Shown one piece after another: positions 1 through 7,994 of a stretch of DNA of 64,000 nucleotides. The stretch lies in contig NZ_VDDA01000005.1 in assembly GCF_006151805.1 (NCBI RefSeq), forward strand, positions 372,001 through 436,000, given 5' to 3'. The notes under the pieces are model-generated. The model was not told the origin of the DNA, ran no database searches, and worked only from the letters and a program-made list of their open reading frames with translations. A program made the position numbers and the translations under genes. Numbering within the stretch: position 1 is the first letter of the stretch; every line of letters begins with the position of its first letter. This DNA is from Methylobacterium terricola. Its GTDB lineage: Bacteria; Pseudomonadota; Alphaproteobacteria; Rhizobiales; Beijerinckiaceae.

Positions 1-1590
1 CGCCTGCTCCTGAGTGCCGCAGCGGGCACCGCCCTGTTGGCCATCCCGTCCGGCTCCCCGCTCCGCGCGGCCCCGGCCGGGACGCCGGTCCGCGGCGGCA
101 CGCTCCACTGGGTGTTCTTTCCCGAGCCGCAGGCGATCATCGCCATCTACACCACGTCGGGCACCGGCCAGACCATCGGCAGCAAGATCAACGAGGGGCT
201 GCTGCGCTACGCCACCGACATGACCCCGTTGCCCCACCTCGCGACGGAATGGGCGATCAGCCCGGACGGCCTGCGCTACCGCTTCGCCTTGCGGCGCGGG
301 GTGACCTGGCACGACGGCCGGCCGTTCACCGCCGCCGACGTGGCGTTCTCGCTCCTGCGCCTGCGCGAGGCGCATCCGCGCGGGCGCATCACCTTCGCCA
401 ACGTCGCCGAGGTGCGCACGCCCGACCCCCACAGCGTCGAGATCGTGCTGTCGCGGCCGGCCCCGTTCCTGATCAGCGCCTTCGCGGGGGCGGAATCCCC
501 CATCGTGCCGCGCCACATCTACGGGGCGATCCGGCCGGAGGCGAGCGCGAGCCTCGCCCGGACCATCGGCACCGGGCCGTTCCTGCTCAAGGAATGGGTG
601 CCGGGCAGCCACCTCCTGTTCGAGCGGAACCCGAATGACTGGGACGAGGGCAAGCCCCATCTCGACCGGATCGTGATGCGGATCATCACCGATCCGGGCG
701 CCCGGGCGGCGGCATTCGAGGCCGGCGAGGTCGATCTCGGCGGCAACCCGGTCCCGCTCGCCGACCTCGCCCGCCTGCGGGCGCTACCGAAGCTCGTGGT
801 CGACACCACGACCTACGCCTATTCCGGGCCGCAGACCCAACTCTTCTTCAACCTCGATTCCGGGGTGCCGCAAGACGTGAGGGTGCGCCGGGCGGTGGCG
901 CACGCCATCGACCTCAAGGCGCTGCTGGCGGCGGTGTATTTCGGGCACGGTGCGGTCTCGCCGACCCCGGTCAGCGTCGTGCATCCGAAATTTCACGACG
1001 CGAGCCTCGGGCCGGTGCCGTTCGACGTGAAGCGGGCCGAGGCTTTGCTCGACGAGGCCGGCCACCGCCGCGGTCCGGGCGGCACCCGCTTCCCGCTCCG
1101 GCTCACCCTCAACCCGTTCCTGGAGGGGCGCTACGGCGACTTCATCCGCCAGGCGCTGACGCGGATCGGCATCGCGGTCGACTTCCAGCGCCTGGATCTC
1201 GCGACCTACCTCACCCGAGTCTACCGCGACCGCGCCTTCGACGTGACGATCGAGTCCCTGTCGAACACCTTTGACCCGACGATCGGGGTGCAACGCGCCT
1301 ACTGGTCGAAGACCGTCAAGCTCGGCCTGCCGTTCTCGAACGCCGCGCACTACGCCGACCCGGAGGTCGACCGCCTGCTCGAAGCCGCCGCGGTCGAGCC
1401 CGACGAGGCGCGCCGCCGCGACCTGTTCGTCGCCTTTCAGCGCCGCATCCGCGCCGACCTGCCGTCGGTCGACCTGATCGCCCCCTCCGGCATCATCGTG
1501 GCGCACCGCAGGGTGAAGAACTTCGCCCCCGGCGTCGAGGGGATCACCGGCAATTTTGCGGATTTGTACGTTGACCCGCGGGAGGCGTGA
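1..1590 (+). CDS. ABC transporter substrate-binding protein, family 5 (Dpp/Opp type), 5' end cut off by window
   Basis: Periplasmic solute-binding protein of the SBP_bac_5 family, which captures peptides, opines or similar small ligands for a Dpp-type ABC importer. The open frame runs from the first base of the window, so the true start lies upstream. The first residues (RLLLSAAAGTALLAIP, then an Ala-rich stretch) look like the hydrophobic core and end of a Tat or Sec signal peptide. The mature part opens with GGTLHWVF and has the family pattern of an INEGLLRY region, WHDGRPFTAADV near residue 105 and GTGPFLLKEW near residue 195. Length is normal for the family (about 530 residues). It converges with the minus-strand transporter operon at 1659-5918, which has permeases and an ATPase but no family-5 binding protein of its own, so this is the likely partner. 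A paralogue remnant sits at 7985-9082. The ligand cannot be read from sequence; a sulfur compound is inferred from the neighbours. Confidence 0.9.
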   Translation, partial: RLLLSAAAGTALLAIPSGSPLRAAPAGTPVRGGTLHWVFFPEPQAIIAIYTTSGTGQTIGSKINEGLLRYATDMTPLPHLATEWAISPDGLRYRFALRRGVTWHDGRPFTAADVAFSLLRLREAHPRGRITFANVAEVRTPDPHSVEIVLSRPAPFLISAFAGAESPIVPRHIYGAIRPEASASLARTIGTGPFLLKEWVPGSHLLFERNPNDWDEGKPHLDRIVMRIITDPGARAAAFEAGEVDLGGNPVPLADLARLRALPKLVVDTTTYAYSGPQTQLFFNLDSGVPQDVRVRRAVAHAIDLKALLAAVYFGHGAVSPTPVSVVHPKFHDASLGPVPFDVKRAEALLDEAGHRRGPGGTRFPLRLTLNPFLEGRYGDFIRQALTRIGIAVDFQRLDLATYLTRVYRDRAFDVTIESLSNTFDPTIGVQRAYWSKTVKLGLPFSNAAHYADPEVDRLLEAAAVEPDEARRRDLFVAFQRRIRADLPSVDLIAPSGIIVAHRRVKNFAPGVEGITGNFADLYVDPREA

Positions 1591-1658
1591 GGAGCGCCGG
1601 CAGGCCCTCCCCTGCTTCCAGGCTCACAAACGGGAGTCCGGGCGTCCCGGCCCCGCCC

Positions 1659-2468
1659 CTACCACGCCGGCTCGAGGAACCCGCCGTAGCGGTCGAGCAG
1701 GAACTGCTTCACCTCCGGCGAGCGATAGGTGGCGATGAAGGCGGCGAGCCGCGGGTCGTCGCGGTTGTTCGGACGGGCCACGAAGCTCAGCGTGTAATGC
1801 CGGTCGCCGGCCCCGTCGGTGATGAGAGCGGTCTTCGGGTCGCCGCCGGAGGCGATCAGGTAGGTGAAGCTGATCTGGGTCAGGGCCACGTCGGCGAGCA
1901 CACGGGGAAGCTGCGCGGCGTCGAGTTCGAGGATGCGCAAGCTCTTCGGATTCTGCACGACGTCGGCCACGGTGACCGCGTCACCGAGGCCCGGCTTGAG
2001 GGAGACGAGGCCGGCCTTCTCGAGCAGGTGCAGGCCGCGGGCGGCGTTGACCGGGTCGTTGGCGATCGCGACCGAAGCGCCCTTCGGCACGTCCTCCAGG
2101 CGCTTGACCGATGTCGAGAACAGGCCGACCGGCAGGATGATGGCCGGTGCCACCGGCACCAGGGCGTAGCCCCGCGCCTTGATGGCGCTGGTGAGGAAGG
2201 GCACGTGCTGGAACAGGTCCGCGTCGAGGCTGCCGGTCGCCACCGCCTCGTTCGGGGTGACCCAGTCGGTGAACTCGACGATCTCGACGCTCTGCCCCTG
2301 CGCCTTGGCGAGCTTGGCGGCGACGTCGAGGGTCTGGGCGACCGGGCCGGCGGTGGTGCCGATGCGCAAGGGCGACGCGGCCCGGGCGGGACCGACGCGA
2401 ATGCCTCCGACGGCCGCGGCGGCGAGGGCGGTGCCGAGGATCGCCCGGCGGGTCAGGACGCGGGTCAT
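1659..2468 (-). CDS. MetQ/NlpA-family substrate-binding protein
   Basis: Periplasmic binding protein of the NLPA lipoprotein family, whose characterised members bind methionine or other small sulfur compounds. The 269-residue protein starts MTRVLTRRAILG, a twin-arginine type signal, followed by an Ala-rich core ending near PARAA. No lipobox cysteine is seen, so it is probably soluble rather than a lipoprotein. Family landmarks are PLRIGTTAGPVAQ, the DADLFQHVPFL segment near residue 83, the DPVNAARGLHLLEKAGL stretch near residue 138 and a C-terminal RSPEVKQFLLDRYGG helix. Its ATG overlaps the stop of the upstream FMN reductase gene (ATGA), indicating translational coupling in one operon with the ABC permeases. 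No MetI/MetN partners are next to it, so it may use the Dpp-type permeases here or a distant transporter. Confidence 0.88.
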   Translation of the reverse strand: MTRVLTRRAILGTALAAAAVGGIRVGPARAASPLRIGTTAGPVAQTLDVAAKLAKAQGQSVEIVEFTDWVTPNEAVATGSLDADLFQHVPFLTSAIKARGYALVPVAPAIILPVGLFSTSVKRLEDVPKGASVAIANDPVNAARGLHLLEKAGLVSLKPGLGDAVTVADVVQNPKSLRILELDAAQLPRVLADVALTQISFTYLIASGGDPKTALITDGAGDRHYTLSFVARPNNRDDPRLAAFIATYRSPEVKQFLLDRYGGFLEPAW

Positions 2469-3049
2469 CAGGCAGCCACCGGAACCGCGGCGCGGGGCGT
2501 GCGGTGCGCCAGGGCCTCGACGAGCTGGCCGGCGGCCTGACCGATCCGGGCTTCCAGGGCGGCCTCGGCGGGGCGGCCGTCGCTGAACTCGGACTCGCTG
2601 GCATAGAGCGAGGTCGCCACCGTTTGGGCGCCGAAGAACCCGAAGAGCGGCCGCAGCTGGTGCTCGACGACGAGGGCGTGGCGGTGCCCGCCGCCGGTCG
2701 CCGCGACGATCACCGGCCGGTCGGCCAGCGCCGCCGGGTCGATCAGGTCGAAGACGTGCTTGAACAGGCCGGCATAGGAGCCCTTGTAGACCGGGCTCGC
2801 CACGATCAGGGCATCGGCCTCTGCGATCGCCCGGATCAGGGCGGCGCCGCGGGCGCTCAGGTCGTTCGGGGTGTAGGCGGCGCCGAGTTCAGTCCCTCCG
2901 TCGAGGAGGTCGAGGAGCTGGACGTCGACGGGCCGGCGCGCGGCGACGGCCTCGGCGATGGCGCCGACGAGGGCCCGTGACTTCGACGGTCGATGGGTGT
3001 TGCCGCTGAAGCCGACGATGCGGAAGCGGGTGGTCTGGCGCAGGGTCAT
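2468..3049 (-). CDS. msuE: NADPH-dependent FMN reductase, MsuE/SsuE-like
   Basis: Flavodoxin-fold reductase of 193 residues that would supply reduced FMN to two-component flavin monooxygenases. The N-terminal strand and phosphate loop read IVGFSGNTHRPSKSR, the typical start of the MsuE/SsuE group. ASPVYKGSYAGLFKHVFDL near residue 104 and ATGGGHRHALVVEHQLRPL near residue 136 are the other family blocks. It lies 28 bases downstream of the ABC ATPase gene and overlaps the binding-protein gene below it. The flavin-dependent monooxygenase at 6052-7254, divergent from this operon, is the natural recipient of its FMNH2. In known sulfur-starvation regulons this enzyme class works with SfnG, MsuD or SsuD. 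The exact symbol is by resemblance; ssuE cannot be excluded. Confidence 0.88.
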   Translation of the reverse strand: MTLRQTTRFRIVGFSGNTHRPSKSRALVGAIAEAVAARRPVDVQLLDLLDGGTELGAAYTPNDLSARGAALIRAIAEADALIVASPVYKGSYAGLFKHVFDLIDPAALADRPVIVAATGGGHRHALVVEHQLRPLFGFFGAQTVATSLYASESEFSDGRPAEAALEARIGQAAGQLVEALAHRTPRAAVPVAA

Positions 3050-3077
3050 GGACGTGTCCTTGTGTTGGAGAGAGGCG

Positions 3078-4013
3078 TCAGGCGTGGTGGCAGGCGACGG
3101 CGTGGGCCTCCGCGACCGGGCGCAGGGCCGGGTCGGCGTGGCGGCAGAGGTCGGTCGCCAGCGGGCAGCGGGGGTGGAAGCGGCAGCCGGCCGGCAGGTC
3201 GGCCGGGCTCGGGAGGTCGCCGCCGAGCGGCGGCGCCTGGCGCTTTCGCGAGGGGTCCGGCACCGCCGCGATGAGGGCGCGGGTATAGGGGTGGCGCGGG
3301 GCGGCCCACAGGGCCGCGGTCGGAGCGCTCTCGACGATGCGGCCGAGATACATCACCAGCACCCGGTCGGCGACGTGCTCGACCACCGACAGGTCGTGCG
3401 AGACGAACAGATAGGCGAGACCGAGCTCGCGGCGCATCGCGGCGAGCAGGTTGAGGATCTGGGCCTGGACCGAGAGATCGAGGGCCGAGACCGGCTCGTC
3501 GCAGACGACGAGATGCGGCTCGACCACCAGGGCGCGGGCGATGCCGATGCGCTGGCGCTGGCCGCCGGAGAACTCGTGCGGATAGCGCGTCGCCGCTGTC
3601 TCCGGCAGGCCGACCTGGTCGAGGGCCCGAGCGACCCGGGCGCGGCGCTCGCCCCGGCCGCCGAGACCGTGAACCTTGAGCGGCGTCTCGAGGATGCCGC
3701 CGATGATGTGGCGCGGGTTGAGCGAGGCGAAGGGGTCCTGGAACACCATCGCGATCTCGCGCCCGCGGATCTCGCGGAACCGGCGCTCGCTCAAGGTCCC
3801 GAAGTCGCGGCCGTCGAACCGGATCGTGCCGGCCTCGATCCGGCCACGCGGCGGCAGGAGGCGCATCAGGGCGAGCGCCGTGAGCGACTTGCCGGAGCCC
3901 GACTCGCCGACGAGGGCCACCGTCTCTCCCGGACCAACGGTGAAGCTCAAATCCTGCACCGGCCGGGCCCGCGGGAAGGCGATGCCGAGGCCCTGGACGT
4001 CGAGAAGCGCCAT
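3078..4013 (-). CDS. Dpp/Opp-type ABC transporter ATP-binding protein
   Basis: Cytoplasmic ATPase of a peptide/opine-type importer, 311 residues. Walker A GESGSGKS is at residues 36-43, the Q-loop reads MVFQDPF, the ABC signature is FSGGQRQRIGIARAL, Walker B is LVVCDEPVSALD and the H-loop is LFVSHDLS. The C-terminal extension has the oligopeptide-transporter pattern CRFHPRCPLA with paired cysteines, as in DppD/OppD. The gene sits one base after the DppC-like stop codon, so the three membrane and ATPase genes are one unit. Only one ATPase gene is present, whereas Dpp systems normally have DppD plus DppF; this one may act as a homodimer or a partner may have been lost. Confidence 0.93.
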   Translation of the reverse strand: MALLDVQGLGIAFPRARPVQDLSFTVGPGETVALVGESGSGKSLTALALMRLLPPRGRIEAGTIRFDGRDFGTLSERRFREIRGREIAMVFQDPFASLNPRHIIGGILETPLKVHGLGGRGERRARVARALDQVGLPETAATRYPHEFSGGQRQRIGIARALVVEPHLVVCDEPVSALDLSVQAQILNLLAAMRRELGLAYLFVSHDLSVVEHVADRVLVMYLGRIVESAPTAALWAAPRHPYTRALIAAVPDPSRKRQAPPLGGDLPSPADLPAGCRFHPRCPLATDLCRHADPALRPVAEAHAVACHHA

Positions 4014-4014
4014 C

Positions 4015-4932
4015 TCACGCCTCCCCGGCGAGACGCGGATTGAGGGCGTCGTTGAGCCCGTCGCCGACGAGGTTGAGGGCGAGCACGGCGAGCACGATCG
4101 CGACCCCGGGAATCGCGGTCAGGTACCAGGCGCTGCGCAGGACCTCCCGGCCCGAGCCGATCATGCTGCCCCAGCTCACGACGTTCGGGTCGCCCAGCCC
4201 CCTGAAGGACAGGGCCGATTCCATCAGGATGCCGGAGGCGACCATCACCGAGGCTGTGACGACGATCGGCGGCAGGGCGTTGGGCAGGATCTCGGCGAAC
4301 ACGATCCGCACGGGCCCGTAGCCGAGGCCGCGGGCGGCGGTGACGAAGTCCTTCTCGCGCAAGGAGCGGAACTCGGCCCGGGTGAGGCGGGCCACAATCG
4401 GCCAGGAGGTCGCGCCGATGGCGAGCGTGATCGCCGGGATCGAGGGCTGCGCGATCGCCACCAGCACCACCAGCAGGATGAAGGCCGGGCTGGTCTGGAA
4501 CAGGGCGATCACGCGGCCGAGCGCGCGGTCGATCCGCCCGCCGGCATAGCCGGCGGTGGCGCCGACCAGCACGCCGACGGCAAGCCCGGTGGCGGCGGCC
4601 GCAAAGCCGACGAGGAGCGAGACCCGCGCGCCGTGGGCGATCCCGGCGGCGACGTCGCGGCCGAGGGAATCGGTGCCCAGCGGATAGGCCGGATCCTGGC
4701 CCGGCCACAGGAACGGCTGCGCCACCATGCCGAGTGGATCGTCGGGATAGGCGAAGGGCGCAGCCAATGCCGCCGCGGCGACCAGACCGAGGATCGCGAG
4801 GCCGGACAGGGCCGTCGGGTTGCGCAGGAAGGCCCGCGAGGCCCGGCGCGGCGCGGGCGCCGGCAGCGCGGCGGCTCGGTCGGTGGCCGAAGGGCTGTCT
4901 GCGAACCGCAGGGTCATCGGCGACGAGGTCAT
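4015..4932 (-). CDS. Dpp/Opp-type ABC transporter permease (DppC-like)
   Basis: Inner-membrane permease of 305 residues. The start MTSSPMTLRF is preferred because its ATG overlaps the stop of the DppB-like gene (ATGA at 4929-4932); the open frame continues upstream only as read-through. The cytoplasmic N-terminus has the DppC mark RAFLRNPTALSGL before the first transmembrane helix, followed by GTDSLGRDVAAGIAHGARVSL near residue 90. The EAA loop that contacts the ATPase reads AARGLGYGPVRIVFAEILPN. The C-terminal LVGDGLNDALNPRL is typical of DppC/OppC proteins. It works with the DppB-like subunit as a heterodimeric channel. Confidence 0.93.
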   Translation of the reverse strand: MTSSPMTLRFADSPSATDRAAALPAPAPRRASRAFLRNPTALSGLAILGLVAAAALAAPFAYPDDPLGMVAQPFLWPGQDPAYPLGTDSLGRDVAAGIAHGARVSLLVGFAAAATGLAVGVLVGATAGYAGGRIDRALGRVIALFQTSPAFILLVVLVAIAQPSIPAITLAIGATSWPIVARLTRAEFRSLREKDFVTAARGLGYGPVRIVFAEILPNALPPIVVTASVMVASGILMESALSFRGLGDPNVVSWGSMIGSGREVLRSAWYLTAIPGVAIVLAVLALNLVGDGLNDALNPRLAGEA

Positions 4933-5918
4933 GAGCGCACGGCGATGCGAGGGTCGAGGATCGCCTGGATGAGGTCGACCGCCACGTTGGCGACGACGAC
5001 CAGGAGCGAGGAGAGCAGGAGCACGCCGAGCAGCACGCTGAAGTCGCGCGCCATCACCGCCTCGAAGGCGAGGCGCCCGAGGCCGGGCCAGGAATAGACC
5101 GTCTCGACCACGACGGCGCCGCCCAGAAGCCCGCCGACATGCATGCCGGCCACCGTGGTGACCGGCAGGAGCGCGTTGCGCAGGACGTGGCGCAGGGTGA
5201 TCGCCAGCGGCGACAGGCCCTTGGCGGCGGCGGTGCGCACGAAGTCCTGGGCCCGCACCTCCAGCATCGCGGCGTGCACGAGGCGGGCATAGATCGCGAT
5301 GGTGAACAGGGCGAGCGACAGGCCGGGCAGCACCATGTAGCGGAGCTGGTCGATGAGCGCCGCGACGCCGGTGAGCCCCTGCCCGATGGTGCGCGCGCCA
5401 CCGCTCGGCAGCCAGCCGAGTTTCACCGAGAACAGCACGATCAGCATCAGGCCGATCCAGAAGCCCGGCACCGAGTAGAACAGCAGCACCGCCACCGACA
5501 GGACCCGGTCGAGGATGCCGCCCGGCGCCCGGGCCATCAGCGCGCCGAGCGCCAGGCCGGCGAGCAGCGCGAGGGCGAGCGCCAGACCCATCAGCATCAG
5601 CGTGCCGGGCAGGCGCTGCCCGATCAGATCGGCGACCGGCATGTTGTAGCGCGGCGAAAAGCCGAGGCTCAGATGGGCGAGGTTGTTCAGGTAGGCCAGG
5701 AACTGGTCGAGCACCGGCAGGTCGAGGCCGAAGCGGCTGCGCAGCGCCGCGAGCGTCTCCTCGGTCGCCGCCCCCGCCTCGCCCGCCATCACCTCGGCGG
5801 CGTCGCCGGGGGCAAGGCGCAGCAGGAAGAAGTTCACCACCAGGATCAGGAGAGCCGTCGGCACCGCGTCCGTGAGCGCCCGTCCCAGCACGGGGAGCAG
5901 GCGGCGTGTTCGGTCCAT
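4929..5918 (-). CDS. Dpp/Opp-type ABC transporter permease (DppB-like)
   Basis: Inner-membrane permease of 329 residues and first gene of the minus-strand transport operon. The first membrane helix (ALLILVVNFFLLRLAPGD) carries the RLxPGD motif found at this place in DppB proteins. The periplasmic loop includes RFGLDLPVLDQFLAYL and GFSPRYNMPV. The EAA loop is RTAAAKGLSPLAITLRHVLR, followed by a VVVETVYSWPGLGRLAFEAV block. The ATG at 5918 is about 130 bases from the divergent monooxygenase start at 6052, so both directions are probably controlled from that shared interval. Confidence 0.93.
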   Translation of the reverse strand: MDRTRRLLPVLGRALTDAVPTALLILVVNFFLLRLAPGDAAEVMAGEAGAATEETLAALRSRFGLDLPVLDQFLAYLNNLAHLSLGFSPRYNMPVADLIGQRLPGTLMLMGLALALALLAGLALGALMARAPGGILDRVLSVAVLLFYSVPGFWIGLMLIVLFSVKLGWLPSGGARTIGQGLTGVAALIDQLRYMVLPGLSLALFTIAIYARLVHAAMLEVRAQDFVRTAAAKGLSPLAITLRHVLRNALLPVTTVAGMHVGGLLGGAVVVETVYSWPGLGRLAFEAVMARDFSVLLGVLLLSSLLVVVANVAVDLIQAILDPRIAVRS

Positions 5919-6051
5919 CGCGGGTCACTCCGGCTCGACGCCACCAGATCGCGGCGACGGCGTTAAATTCATATTGTCTATCTATTTTGTCAACTATAGG
6001 ATATCCTCATTGAACGGGCCATGGCCCGCGACCTCCCGGACGAGCCTCGTC
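5919..6051. promoter_or_regulatory. Divergent control region between transporter operon and flavin monooxygenase
   Basis: About 130 bases between two divergent genes, with a sharp AT-rich core at 5965-6010 in GC-rich surroundings. On the plus strand TTGTCT near 5976 and TATAGG near 5995 could serve as a weak promoter. A perfect 10-base palindrome AGGATATCCT lies at 5998-6007 and is a candidate operator. Both flanking units look like sulfur-starvation genes, so a CysB/Cbl- or SfnR-type regulator is a reasonable guess, but no regulator gene is present in the window. Confidence 0.45.
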
Positions 6052-7254
6052 ATGACCCTCCTCCATCCTCCGGGCGCTCTCGTCGGCCGATCAGGCTTCG
6101 CGAGCCCGACGGATTTCCCGGACTCTCCGCTGTCGCGGGCGCTGAGCGAGCCGCTGCTGCTCGGCCTGTTCCTGCCGATCCAGGCCGGCGGCTGGACCGC
6201 CTCGACCCTGCCGCGCACCACCGACTGGAGCTTCGACTACAACCGCGACCTCGTTCTGGAGGCCGAGCGGCTAGGCTTCGACCTCGTCTTCGCCCTGTCG
6301 CAATGGTTGCCGAAGGGCGGCTACGGCGGCGTGCTCGACGGGCAGGCCCTCGATTCCTTCACCAGCATCGCGGCCCTGTCGGCGCTGACCCGCCGCATCC
6401 TGCTGGTGGCGACCGTGCACGTGCTCTACGGGCCGTGGCACCCGCTGCACCTCGCCAAATTCGGCGCCACCCTCGATCACATTTCCGGCGGCCGTTTCGG
6501 CTTCAACGTCGTCACCGGCCACCGGGCGGTGGAGCACGAGATGTTCGGCCGGCCGCGCATCGAGCACGACCGGCGCTACGCGCTCGCGGCCGAGTTCGTC
6601 GAGGTGGTGCAGCGCCTGTGGCAGGACGACGAGCCGTTCTCGTTTTCGGGCGAATCCTCGTGGCGCCTCGGCGACGGCTTCGTGACCCCGAAGCCCCGCT
6701 ACGGCCGCCCGGTCCTCGTCAACGCCACGGGCTCGGAGGCGGGGATCGCCTTCGCGGGGCGCTATTCCGACATCGTGTTCGTGACGAGCCCGGCGGGCGC
6801 CGACATCGACAGCGCGCTCGAGGCGCTGCCCGACCACACCGCCCGGGTGAAGGCGGCGGCGCGCGGGCTCGGGCGCGAGGTCCGCACGCTCATCAACCCG
6901 CTGGTGATCTGCCGCGAGACGGACGCCGAGGCCTGGGCCTATGCCGACGCCATCGTGGCGCATGCCGGTCCACGCAGCCCGAAGGGATTTCGCACGCTCG
7001 ATTCCGACGCCCATGCCTGGAAGGGCCGCGAGGGCCGGGCCGACCCTTATGCCGCGATCGGCGGCAACATCCAGGTGATCGGCTCGCCCGAGCAGGTGGT
7101 GGCGCAGTTCGCGGCCCTGAAGCGGGCCGGCATCGATGGGCTGCAGCTCAGCTTCTACGACTTCAAGCCCGACCTCGCCTTCTTCGGTGCGCGGGTACTG
7201 CCGCTGATGCGCCAGGCGGGCCTGCGGGCTGCACCCGTCTCCCTCGCGGCCTGA
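6052..7254 (+). CDS. LLM-class flavin-dependent monooxygenase, SfnG/MsuD-like
   Basis: Luciferase-like monooxygenase of 400 residues that would use FMNH2 and oxygen to cleave or oxidise an organosulfur substrate. The start at 6052 (MTLLHPPGAL) is chosen because upstream in-frame codons run through the intergenic region and read as low-quality coding; the ribosome site is weak, so a slightly different start is possible. TDWSFDYNRDLVLEAERLGF (residues 57-76) matches the N-terminal FMN region of SfnG-type enzymes. DHISGGRFGFNVVTG (residues 142-156) is the signature strand, followed by EHEMFGRPRIEHDRRY. It is divergent from the operon carrying the FMN reductase. A dimethyl sulfone or alkanesulfonate substrate is plausible but unproven. 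Confidence 0.87.
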   Translation: MTLLHPPGALVGRSGFASPTDFPDSPLSRALSEPLLLGLFLPIQAGGWTASTLPRTTDWSFDYNRDLVLEAERLGFDLVFALSQWLPKGGYGGVLDGQALDSFTSIAALSALTRRILLVATVHVLYGPWHPLHLAKFGATLDHISGGRFGFNVVTGHRAVEHEMFGRPRIEHDRRYALAAEFVEVVQRLWQDDEPFSFSGESSWRLGDGFVTPKPRYGRPVLVNATGSEAGIAFAGRYSDIVFVTSPAGADIDSALEALPDHTARVKAAARGLGREVRTLINPLVICRETDAEAWAYADAIVAHAGPRSPKGFRTLDSDAHAWKGREGRADPYAAIGGNIQVIGSPEQVVAQFAALKRAGIDGLQLSFYDFKPDLAFFGARVLPLMRQAGLRAAPVSLAA

Positions 7255-7400
7255 CGACTTCGCCCCATCGCCGGAGGCCGAATGAGGCCCCGGCAACCTG
7301 ACGATCCTCGACCGCCACGTCGCCAGCCACCCGGCCACGATCGGCGGCCCCGTCGCCGACATCTGGATCGAGGCGCGAGCCCCGCGACAGGAGACCCCGC

Positions 7401-7994
7401 ATGAGCTTCCCCGCCGGTCTCGGCTTCGCGCCCGACCTTTCCGACCCCTATCTCGCCAAGGCGGCAGCCCTGCGGGACATCTTCGCCCGCGACGCGGTCG
7501 CGCGCGACAAGGAAGGTGGGCGGCCGTCCGAGCAGATCCGCCTCCACAAGGAGAGCGGCCTCCTCACGCTCCTCATCCCGCGCGAGCATGGCGGTCACGG
7601 CGAGCCGTGGTCGACGGCGCTCCGGATCGTGCGCGAGTTCGCGAAGGTCGACGGGTCCCTCGGCCACCTCTACGGCTACCATTTCGGCTCGGTCCACGCC
7701 GCCCACCTCCTCGGCGATCCGGACCAGGCCGCCGCCCTCTACCGGCGCTCGGCCGAGGGCAACTGGTTCTGGGGCAACGCCCGCAACAGCTTGTCGAAGA
7801 CCCTGTTCGGCCGCCGCGACGGCGAGTGGGTCACCGTGAACGGCGTCAAGCCCTTCACCTCGGGCTCGCACGTTGCCGACGCGCTGATGATCGCCTGGCT
7901 CGACGAAGAATCCCATGAATGGACCTTCGCGGCCGTGCCGGCCGACCGGCCGGGCATCATCGTCGAGAACGACTGGGACGCCATCGGCCAGCGC
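7401..7994 (+). pseudogene. SfnB/DszC-like acyl-CoA dehydrogenase family flavoprotein, 3' half deleted
   Basis: The first 198 codons encode a clean N-terminal half of an acyl-CoA dehydrogenase fold protein of the SfnB/DszC group: RLHKESGLLTLLIPREHGG near residue 47, SLGHLYGYHFGS near residue 86, NWFWGNARNS near 121, VNGVKPFTSGSHVADAL near 147 and IVENDWDAIGQR ending at 198. Members of this family are normally about 400 residues. After GQR the frame runs into Arg/Ser-rich nonsense to a stop at 8471, while a different gene becomes readable in another frame. The conserved next step (a T/S-rich beta segment after GQR) is missing. The protein would lack the C-terminal helical domain needed for flavin binding and oligomerisation, so it should be non-functional. 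An assembly error at the junction is the alternative. Confidence 0.85.

Noticed and set aside
784..1506. A 240-codon minus-strand frame inside the first binding-protein gene.
   Set aside because: It is a shadow frame; the plus-strand frame has full family motifs.
4933..5928. A single 637-codon frame that would fuse the DppC permease to an upstream extension.
   Set aside because: The extension overlaps the DppB gene in another frame and is Arg/Pro-rich; the ATGA overlap marks the true DppC start.
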